Source: an uncultured Clostridia bacterium (lineage in GTDB: Bacteria; Bacillota; Clostridia; Christensenellales; Borkfalkiaceae). From it: a DNA stretch of 35,458 bases. The translations under genes were made by a program, and so were the position numbers. Shown piece by piece: positions 16,026 to 23,135 of the stretch (position 1 is the first letter of the stretch; the number at the start of each line of letters is the position of its first letter). Location of the stretch: the NCBI GenBank assembly GCA_947627515.1, contig CANQWI010000006.1, forward strand, positions 1 through 35,458, read 5' to 3'. Below the pieces are notes generated by a model. It was not told the origin of the DNA. It saw only the letters and a program-made list of their open reading frames with translations, and did not search any database.

Positions 16026-19000
16026 TCAGGCCTGCTTTTCGAGCTCGAAGCTGACCTCGATACCATAGCCATAGGAGGCGGTCGCTTTGATCGTCCTGCC
16101 GTCCGCAAGCTTAATGGTCATTGTTCCGTCGTTGTTTGCTGTAGCGGAGGTATAAGGAATATCTGCGTAATTATTATTGAAATCCTGGATCGTCTTAAGC
16201 TCAGTAATAGACAGGTCCCCGTTCTCGTCAACATGGACGGTGACGGTGATCATGTAGAAATCATCGCCCTCTATGAAGAAATCGTACGCTTCCTCATCAT
16301 AATTTGCCTGCGTCTCGGTGATCTCGAAGAACGGCGCATAGCGGGATTCGGCGATCTTGAAGACATGGATCACCCCGTCCTCCGTTGTGAGCGTTGCGGA
16401 GGTGCAGTCCTCGCTGTAGGTGAGCCCCTGAATGTCGAGCACGGTGCTGCCCTGCTCGATCTTGGTGATGCTCTCAAAGGCCTTAAGGCCCTCCTTCATC
16501 GTGAAGGTGAGCTTGTAGCTGCCCGCCTCCATGACGTAGTACTCAAGGGTGGCCGTCGCCGTGGGTGCAGCCGAGGTGAGCGTCGCCTTCAGCGTGTAGA
16601 CCGCCTTGTTGAGGGTGAAGGACCAGGTGTTGTCGGCAGTCTCGGTGAAGCCCGTCTCGATGGGGCTTGACCAAGCGCCGTCCGCGCTCGTCTTGTAGGA
16701 GAGCTTCGTGAGCGTGGCCTTCCCCTCTGCAACGCCGAGGGTGAGACGGAAGGACACCGTGCCCGCCGTCGCCTCGACGACATACTGCGCACCGAGATCC
16801 ACAACGTTGAAGCTGCCGTTTTCAAGCGTTGCCTTGTAGCCGTGATCGTTGTAATTGAACTCGAGCACGTCATCCTCGAAGGTAAATTCCTCGATCTCGT
16901 GACTGTCGAACGTGACCTTTGTCACGTCAAGCGTAACGCTGATATAGTAAGCGCTGAGCACATAGATGCTGCTTGCATTGTAGGTAATGACGACGCTCTT
17001 GCCGTCCACCGTCGCTGTCGTCGTGCTCTCCTTGCCCTTGCCGAGGTAGGTCGTGCCGTCCAGCTCAACGGAATCGGCCGTGCTGGCGAACGAAACCACG
17101 ACGGCGTACTGATTTTTCTCCGTATCATACTTGTACACGGTCACCGTGGTACCGTCGACATAGTAGGACCAAGAAGCCCTTTCCTCATAGTCGTAGTCCT
17201 TCGTGTACACCGTGGCGGTGCCGTCGTAGAGATAGAGGACGGAATCGGACTTGAGGTCGTAGAAGGCGACGTCAAGGTCGTCCTCTGCGGCTGCAAGCTC
17301 GATGAGGTCGGTGAGATCCACCGTGACCTTGCCCTCCTTGTCCTGCCCGTCGTCCATGTCGTGATAGCTGATGGAGGCAGTCTGCCCCTTGAGCTTTGTA
17401 ATGGCCTTATTGAGCCCCTCGACGCCGCCGCTGACAAGGATCTTGCTGCCCTCGATGAAGACCGTCTCATTGACGAGCCCGAGGTAGCCCCTCTCCGCAA
17501 GGAATGCGGTGAAGTCGAGCGTGAGCTTTTCGAGATCGACCTTGGAGAGGTCGAGGACGAGCGGCTGGACGTTGGAGGCATTGGCAATGCTGCGGGTAAA
17601 GGCGTACGCGCCAATGCTCGTGACCTTGCCGAGCGTGACGCTTGCAAGATTGACGCAGCCGCGGAAAGCCCCCTCGCCGATGGTCGTTGCATTGGGAAGG
17701 TTGACGCGGGTGAGCGATTGGATGCTCGCAAACGCATTCGCGCCGACCGTGAGGATGCTTTCGGAGTCGACCTCCTCGAGCGCGTGCATCGCAAGCAGCG
17801 CGTTGTCCGAGATGGTCGTGACCTTGTTGAAGTCGATGTGCTTGATGTTCCGTGCGCCGTCCTGTGCAAAGGCGCGGGGCGCGATGGTGGTGACATTCTC
17901 GGGGATCTCGATGCTCTCCGCGGAGCCGAAGTAGGCATAGAGCGTGCTGCCTCTCACGAGGAATTCCCCTGAAAGCACCGTGAAGGATTTGGTCTCCTTT
18001 ACGAGCTCGAAGTAGAACCTCTGCGTGGAGAGCTCGACCTCAAGGCAGTAGATGCCCGACGTGATCTCGTAGTATTCACCGGAATAGCTCGCGCCGTACT
18101 TGTCGATGTAGGTGCCGTTGCCGAAGCCGTCCAATCTTAAGATGGACCAATCGGCATTGACATAGAGAACGTCCGCGCCCTTTTCATAGACGGTGTAGAT
18201 GTAGAGAATCCCGCCGCCGAACTCCGTCGAGGCTGCGCTGAAGGTGAAGGGATCTCCCGTTTCTCCCTCTGCGGGGGTAAAGATATAGGCGTCGTCAAGG
18301 TCGGGCGCAAAGGCGTAGGTGCCCGCGGTGACCTTGGTGCCCTCCGCATCGTAGAGGGTGGCCTCGCTGTGGCCGTCGAGCACGAGATATCTGCCCGTCG
18401 TGCCGCCGTCGACCTTGTATTCTGCGACTGCGCCGTAGAATTTGTCGCGGTAGTAGACCTTGCCGTTTTCATGAAGGTCAAAGACGAACTTCTGACCGTC
18501 CTCCGTAAAGAACACGACGACATCGCCCTCTGCGCTCTCGCTGAAGACGGGATCCGCATTGTAATAGCTTGCGTCGATGTAGCCGCGGGCCATGTAGCCC
18601 GTGTAGCTGAATTTGCCGTCGCTGTCCTCGCCCACGAAGGTCGCACTGTCGCTGTAGTAGCCGTCGCCGCCCGTCAGGGTGCCGAGCGCGGCCTCGTCGT
18701 CCGTCACGGCCTCATAGGTGCCCTGCCATGCCTTGTTGCGGATGCAGAAGAACCCGTAGGTGTCCCCGTCGCCGAAGTAATCGTACGAATAGATGGTCGC
18801 CTCGCGGATATCCGTTTCGGAGAAGGTGAGCATGAGGCTCCAGAATTCAGCCTCGCCGCCCTCGGTCTCGCCATAGGAGACCACGATGTAGCTGCCCGTT
18901 ACCGTCTCGGGCGGCAGGTAATCCAGATAGTCGTCATACGATTCATAATATTCATAGATGAAGCCGCCTGCGCCGTTGAGGTAGAGTCCCTCGATCGTGA

Positions 19001-21989
19001 CAGTGGAGGGAAGGCCGTCCTCGTCGAGCGAGGTGCCGTAGTAGTAGCCGTAGGTGTCGAAGAGCTCATCCTGCGTGTCGAGCTCGTAGAAGGCGCCCTT
19101 TGTCTCATCCTGCTCATCGAGTTCAAAGAGGAAGGCCTCATAGACAAGCTCCTCATATTCCTCGTCCTCATAATAGAAGAGAAGAACGTCATATTCGATG
19201 TAGTAGCCGCCCTCAACGGTCTCCGTCTCGCTGCCGAGCGTGCCCTTTGTCGTGAGGGTCGCAAAGCCGAAGCCGTCCGTCGTCAGGGTGACATTGCCGT
19301 TTGTGAGGGTGAGCTCATAGCCGTCGTAGTAGTAGAAGCTGTTGCTTACGACCTTGTAGTCGAATTCGCTGAAGAGCTCGATAATGTCATCGGCGTCATA
19401 GTAGTCCAGCGGGTCATACCAGATGTGGTCGCTTGCTGTGAAGGTGGAGACGCCGCCATTTGTCGTCACACTGCCCGCAAGGACATATTCGACGAAATAT
19501 TCCTCAGTGTCCTCATCCACGAAGGTCACACCAAGGAAGGCAAGCTTGCCCTCTGCCTCGTCCATATCCGTGAGAAGGAGCACGATGTCGCCGCCCTCGG
19601 AGCCGTCTGTGTAGCCGATGGGAAGCTCCTGCACCTCACTCCATTCGAGGGTGTAGATCGTCTCGGGCTCCAGATCGGAGATCGCGGAGTCATAGTAGTC
19701 GCTGTACTGGACAAACTTAGAGGGGACCGTCTGCGGAACGGACGCGGGAAGGGTGAGCGTGATAAAGACGAGCAGGCCTGCGTCCTCCTGTTCATATTCC
19801 ACCTCGACGGGGTCGCCCTCTGCGGGATAGTAGTAGAGAACGTCGAACACATCGAGCGCGAGAGACGAGCCGTCGTCCCCTTCCCAAAGGACAAAGCGGT
19901 AGGGTTCCTCGCTCCAATCCTCCTCCTTAAACTCGAAGGAGCCGTCCCCTGCCATATCCTTGAAGGTCAGGTATGCGTCGTAATCATCGCTAAAACTATT
20001 TGCCCAGCCAAGCCACTCGCCGATGCTGATCAGATCGTAGACAGGCTCGTCGTAGCCCTTGACGGCAGAGCCGTACCAGAGGCTGACGGTTTCATCATTA
20101 TAGAAGTACAGGAATGCATCGTGATCCTTGTCAACGACATACTCCGTTCCCTGATAGAAGAAGCTGTTCGTGATCTTATGGACGCCGGGTGCGACATCCA
20201 AGCTGTCGGTCAATGCAAGCGTATACACGATCGCACCCGTTTCATCGTAGCTCGCGGAAACGGAAAGCGTGACCTTATCGCCCGTTGAAGGGATGTAGAC
20301 GAGCCGTTCATTGACGCCCGAATACCTGCCGATCCCGGGAATACCCAAAGAGTTGTAGCCGTGGATGAGCCATGCCTCGTCCTCCTCGAGCGAATAGCTG
20401 CCCGTGCTCGTCGTCGACAATGTCAGGTTATTCAGGGACGCGCCGCCGAAGCCGTCGAGCGTCAGCCGGATCCTGTTGCCGTGGCTGGAATAGATATATT
20501 CGCCCTCATAGCCGTCCGACTGCTTGACAAGGCCGAGGATCTCATGGCCTGCGATATCCTCCTGCGCCTCGTCGACAAGGATCGCCTTGCCGAGGCTGCT
20601 GCTGACATTGACGATCTTTTTCTCTGCATCCACAACGGTATAGGAGAGGAGGAATTCATTGCCCTCGTCGTCGAGGTTGGTCACCTGACCGAAGCCGTCG
20701 AAGCCGAGGATGCTCCAGCCGCCGCCGACAAGCGCGTCGACCGCGTACCAGCCCTCGATGCCGTCCGTGAGACGGAAATACAGCGTGTTGCCGTCCGCAA
20801 CGAGGACGAACTCAAACGCCGTGCCACTCTCGGGGGTAAAGACATACCTGCCGTTTTCGGCATTGACCGTATAGCTGCCCTTGACCTCTGCGCCGCTCGC
20901 CGTCGTATAGGTGACGGAATCCTTGGATTCGATCTTCAGCTTCGCCGCGGAGCCGAGGAGATCGTTCATTTCCCGATTGACCGTGTCGCGGTAGTAGAAG
21001 AATTTTTCACCCGAGACCTTTCCCTCGAGCACAAAGCTTGTATCCGAGCTGCCTGTTTTAAAGGTGAACTCGCCCGTCTCGGCGTTGTAGGTCGTGCTCT
21101 TCTTACGGCCCTCCTCCATGCCGATACGGTCAAGATAGAGAACGCCCTCCTCGATTTCGAGCTCATAGAGAAGGTCCGTGCTCTCGAAGACATCCGTATA
21201 GCAGGTGTAATCGGGGTCGCAGTACACTTCCATCGTGTTGTCGAGGCTGTCCTGCACGGTGAGAGGCTTGGTGAGATCCTCGTTGAGATGATATTTCTCG
21301 GGTACAAAGTCCCCGCCCGAGATCGTCTCCCCGACGATAAAGTAGGCCGTGTTCCCCGTCTCGCCCTCGGAATATTCATCATAGGTGATGAAATTGAGCT
21401 TCTTGAGGGTGGATTTGACAGGGGCCATCCAGACGGCGACCAGCGTAGTATCCTGCGCGGGGGCGGGATAGCTCTCCGTCAGATATTCGTTGGAGAGGGA
21501 CCACGCGTGGAACTTAAAGCCGTCTCTTGTGGGCTTGTGGCTTGAAAGGGCCGCATAGAGGTCCTCCCCCGCCTTGATGTAAAAGCTTGCAACGTCAGCC
21601 GTGCCGCCCGCAGCGTTGAGGGTGATCTTGGTGAGCGTTGTCCACTTCCCGTAATATGTGACGTCCTCATCGGGCATGACGGTGGGAAGGGTGGCCTTTT
21701 CTCCCGTGCCGCCGACGCCGAGATACCAGCCGTCAAATTCAAAGCCCTCCTTGACGGGATCGGCGGGAGGGGTGATCGTCTCCCCCGCCTTTGCGACGAT
21801 GTCGGGGATGTCGACCCCCTCGCCTGCGTCAAAGGAGAGTGTGTGCTCCGCGCCCGTCTGCGGGTCGCCCGAGCCTGTGCCTGTGCCTGAACCCGTACCT
21901 CCGCATGCCGTCAGAAGCCCCGCCGCAAAGACCACGGCAAGGACGCACAGCAGCGCGGAAAACAGGTACCTGTGCAGTGTTTTCTTCAT
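16026..21989 (-). CDS. Giant surface lipoprotein: InlB repeats, DGFG-type repeats, LRR_5 block
   Basis: 1987 residues. AAGGAGG five bases upstream fixes the start. The signal peptide ends in lipobox LTAC (Cys29), then a Gly/Ser/Thr linker. Two InlB B-repeat (Flg_new) units follow, about 49-115 (EGFEFDGWYLG) and 116-189 (DGFKFHAWSL). Most of the rest is Tyr-, Asp- and Glu-rich beta-strand sequence with a recurrent motif: LDGFGGA, FDGFGQV, TDGFGFA and LDGFGNG, each followed by a short loop and a GxYxx strand. Around 1350-1490 is a BspA-like LRR_5 block (IPENVTTIAPRAFA, ATTIGEGAFRGC). The C-terminus has repeated units with the look of paired beta-sandwiches. It is probably an anchored surface protein for adhesion, glycan or protein binding; the function is not known. 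It is monocistronic, with its own terminator. Confidence 0.93.
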   Translation of the reverse strand: MKKTLHRYLFSALLCVLAVVFAAGLLTACGGTGSGTGTGSGDPQTGAEHTLSFDAGEGVDIPDIVAKAGETITPPADPVKEGFEFDGWYLGVGGTGEKATLPTVMPDEDVTYYGKWTTLTKITLNAAGGTADVASFYIKAGEDLYAALSSHKPTRDGFKFHAWSLSNEYLTESYPAPAQDTTLVAVWMAPVKSTLKKLNFITYDEYSEGETGNTAYFIVGETISGGDFVPEKYHLNEDLTKPLTVQDSLDNTMEVYCDPDYTCYTDVFESTDLLYELEIEEGVLYLDRIGMEEGRKKSTTYNAETGEFTFKTGSSDTSFVLEGKVSGEKFFYYRDTVNREMNDLLGSAAKLKIESKDSVTYTTASGAEVKGSYTVNAENGRYVFTPESGTAFEFVLVADGNTLYFRLTDGIEGWYAVDALVGGGWSILGFDGFGQVTNLDDEGNEFLLSYTVVDAEKKIVNVSSSLGKAILVDEAQEDIAGHEILGLVKQSDGYEGEYIYSSHGNRIRLTLDGFGGASLNNLTLSTTSTGSYSLEEDEAWLIHGYNSLGIPGIGRYSGVNERLVYIPSTGDKVTLSVSASYDETGAIVYTLALTDSLDVAPGVHKITNSFFYQGTEYVVDKDHDAFLYFYNDETVSLWYGSAVKGYDEPVYDLISIGEWLGWANSFSDDYDAYLTFKDMAGDGSFEFKEEDWSEEPYRFVLWEGDDGSSLALDVFDVLYYYPAEGDPVEVEYEQEDAGLLVFITLTLPASVPQTVPSKFVQYSDYYDSAISDLEPETIYTLEWSEVQELPIGYTDGSEGGDIVLLLTDMDEAEGKLAFLGVTFVDEDTEEYFVEYVLAGSVTTNGGVSTFTASDHIWYDPLDYYDADDIIELFSEFDYKVVSNSFYYYDGYELTLTNGNVTLTTDGFGFATLTTKGTLGSETETVEGGYYIEYDVLLFYYEDEEYEELVYEAFLFELDEQDETKGAFYELDTQDELFDTYGYYYGTSLDEDGLPSTVTIEGLYLNGAGGFIYEYYESYDDYLDYLPPETVTGSYIVVSYGETEGGEAEFWSLMLTFSETDIREATIYSYDYFGDGDTYGFFCIRNKAWQGTYEAVTDDEAALGTLTGGDGYYSDSATFVGEDSDGKFSYTGYMARGYIDASYYNADPVFSESAEGDVVVFFTEDGQKFVFDLHENGKVYYRDKFYGAVAEYKVDGGTTGRYLVLDGHSEATLYDAEGTKVTAGTYAFAPDLDDAYIFTPAEGETGDPFTFSAASTEFGGGILYIYTVYEKGADVLYVNADWSILRLDGFGNGTYIDKYGASYSGEYYEITSGIYCLEVELSTQRFYFELVKETKSFTVLSGEFLVRGSTLYAYFGSAESIEIPENVTTIAPRAFAQDGARNIKHIDFNKVTTISDNALLAMHALEEVDSESILTVGANAFASIQSLTRVNLPNATTIGEGAFRGCVNLASVTLGKVTSIGAYAFTRSIANASNVQPLVLDLSKVDLEKLTLDFTAFLAERGYLGLVNETVFIEGSKILVSGGVEGLNKAITKLKGQTASISYHDMDDGQDKEGKVTVDLTDLIELAAAEDDLDVAFYDLKSDSVLYLYDGTATVYTKDYDYEERASWSYYVDGTTVTVYKYDTEKNQYAVVVSFASTADSVELDGTTYLGKGKESTTTATVDGKSVVITYNASSIYVLSAYYISVTLDVTKVTFDSHEIEEFTFEDDVLEFNYNDHGYKATLENGSFNVVDLGAQYVVEATAGTVSFRLTLGVAEGKATLTKLSYKTSADGAWSSPIETGFTETADNTWSFTLNKAVYTLKATLTSAAPTATATLEYYVMEAGSYKLTFTMKEGLKAFESITKIEQGSTVLDIQGLTYSEDCTSATLTTEDGVIHVFKIAESRYAPFFEITETQANYDEEAYDFFIEGDDFYMITVTVHVDENGDLSITELKTIQDFNNNYADIPYTSATANNDGTMTIKLADGRTIKATASYGYGIEVSFELEKQA

Positions 21990-22052
21990 ACTGTCCTCCT
22001 TTTCAACTCTCTATAAAATGAAAAATTGAAACCAAATTGATAGAATAACCGG

Positions 22053-22080
22053 ATTATGTTAGGTTAAATCATATCACAAA
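22053..22080 (-). promoter_or_regulatory. Possible promoter of the giant lipoprotein gene
   Basis: On the minus strand TTTGTG (22075-22080), 16 bases, CATAAT (22053-22058), about 60 bases before the start. The -35 part overlaps a TTTGTGATA element repeated in inverted orientation at 22131-22139. The match is modest. Confidence 0.35.
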
Positions 22081-22268
22081 CTGCATAAAAACGGCAAATT
22101 TTTTTATATATAAATTTCAACTCTGATTTTTTTGTGATAAATATGCACATCGTGTGAAATATTCACATTTACATCCGAATTTTCCCCCTCTTCCCACACT
22201 GCTATGCCCTGTTCTTTTTGCATAAATGCATAAATACCGTGCTCCGTACTCAAGAATGAGATTCGCTC
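22081..22268. other. AT-rich intergenic stretch upstream of the giant lipoprotein gene
   Basis: No gene is seen. It contains TTTGTGATA (22131-22139), inverted relative to 22072-22080, and a 15-base palindrome TGTGAA-ATA-TTCACA at 22153-22167. Both could be protein binding sites, but I recognise neither. Confidence 0.4.
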
Positions 22269-22402
22269 GCCCTCTTCGAGGGCTCGGAATGAGGGTTTTA
22301 CCCTCTTGCTGCCCCTTTAGGGGAAGTGGCCTTCAGGCCGAAGGGGTTTTCGAAACCCCTCAATCACGCAAGGGCGCGTGACAGCTCCCCTATGAGGGGA
22401 GC
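22269..22402. repeat. Cluster of seven short palindromes
   Basis: Seven near-contiguous hairpins lie in 134 bases: 22269-22283 (GCCCTC/GAGGGC), 22291-22305 (GAGGGT/ACCCTC), 22312-22323 (CCCC/GGGG), 22328-22339 (GGCCT/AGGCC), 22342-22360 (AGGGGTTT/AAACCCCT), 22364-22381 (TCACGC/GCGTGA) and 22384-22402 (GCTCCCC/GGGGAGC). None has a T-run that would make it a simple terminator. They resemble bacterial REP-like intergenic palindrome clusters. Confidence 0.7.
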
Positions 22403-22435
22403 CGAGAGAGCCTTCTCATCCCGAGGCCCTTTCTC

Positions 22436-22547
22436 CTCATCCCGCCCCGCGCGCATTCTATTTATAACTAAGCGCGGCACGAGCACCGCCCTTGGTGCGA
22501 AGTAGGCGAAGCCGAGGGGATCTCATCAAAACCTACGGACTCCAACA
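22436..22547 (+). repeat. Dispersed repeat type 2, copy D
   Basis: About 110 bases closely matching 29330-29432 in the same orientation. Shared text includes CCCGCCCCGCGCGCATTCT, AAGCGCGGCACGAGCACC, a GCACC/GGTGC hairpin with loop GCCCTT, and GGATCTCATCAAAACC. No open frame is conserved between the copies. Confidence 0.85.
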
Positions 22548-22591
22548 AGCTCGCCCTCCCCTTTTTGAGGGGATGGGCGCCAACAAGCTCG

Positions 22592-22619
22592 CCCTCCCCC
22601 TCATACCTGAGGGGGAGGG
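22592..22619. repeat. Perfect 12-bp hairpin
   Basis: CCCTCCCCCTCA (22592-22603) and TGAGGGGGAGGG (22608-22619) with a TACC loop. The preceding CAACAAGCTCGCCCTCCCC also occurs about 35 bases earlier as a direct repeat. No T-run follows. Confidence 0.75.
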
Positions 22620-22639
22620 GTAGGGGAGGGGGTGATTCA

Positions 22640-22846
22640 AAATAATAAGGTGATGGTTCGACTACGCTCACCATGACGTAATTGGATTGCTTCCGTAAAC
22701 AGGTGCGGCGAGATGCTTCGGACCCTCCGTAGACCCTGTTCTTTCTTTCCTGCTCAGCATGACGCCGCCACCCCACGGAGTTAATAAAATACGGACCGTT
22801 CTTGATCACGTCACCCTGAGCAACGTCGAAGGGTCACCGCAGCAAA
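22640..22846. other. Repeat-rich spacer between hairpin and copy B
   Basis: No credible gene. AAGGTGATGGTTCGACTACG with its continuation to the ATGACG near 22680 recurs at about 22850-22882. A related imperfect palindrome (ACCCTGAGCAACGTCGAAGG) is at about 22812-22835. Short open frames exist but lie wholly within repeats. Confidence 0.5.
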
Positions 22847-23090
22847 AAATAAGGTGATGGTTCGACTACGCTCACCATGACCGATTGGGAATGAACCCCC
22901 ACCCCTACCCCGCCCCCTTAGAAAGGGGGCAGGCGCGAGGAAGAATGCCATTAGAATGGCCCGTAGGTAACAAGCCCTTATTCTTATTCTCCCAACCATA
23001 ATTTTTAATTTTAATTTTTTAATTTTCAATTTTTAATTCTCAATCCCCCCACCGCAATTTTTAATTTTTAATTTTAAATTTTCAATTCAA
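22847..23090 (+). repeat. Dispersed intergenic repeat, copy B (most complete)
   Basis: Contains the leading GGTGATGGTTCGAC...CACCATGACCGATTGGG block, a C-rich stretch, the CCCCCTTAGAAAGGGGG hairpin (22913-22929), the GAATGGCCCGTAGG core and an AT-rich tail that appears partly duplicated (a second CCCCCCACCGCAATTTTTAA start near 23045). It is in the same orientation as copy A and opposite to copy C. Confidence 0.85.
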
Positions 23091-23118
23091 AAAAAAGAGG
23101 ACATCTCTGTCCCCTTTT
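23089..23118 (-). terminator. Terminator of the lichenase operon
   Basis: On the minus strand AAAAGGGGACA pairs with TGTCCTCTTTT (11 bp, one G-U) around a GAGA loop and is followed by a run of T (23089-23096). It begins 18 bases past the stop at 23136 and abuts repeat copy B. Confidence 0.92.
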
Positions 23119-23135
23119 ATGATGAAAATGATTGC

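Noticed and set aside
18369-20288. Long plus-strand open frame inside the giant lipoprotein gene
   Set aside because: Complement of repetitive Tyr/Asp/Glu codons; no start signal or protein-like features.
22468-23029. Two short minus-strand frames in the repeat-rich gap
   Set aside because: They lie within dispersed repeats and palindromes, have no good ribosome binding site, and the matching repeats at 29.1-29.4 kb do not conserve the frames.
22980-23090. Possible CRISPR-like or tandem repeat from AATTTTTAATTTT units
   Set aside because: Units are very short, AT-only and irregular, with no spacers; they are the tail of the dispersed repeat.
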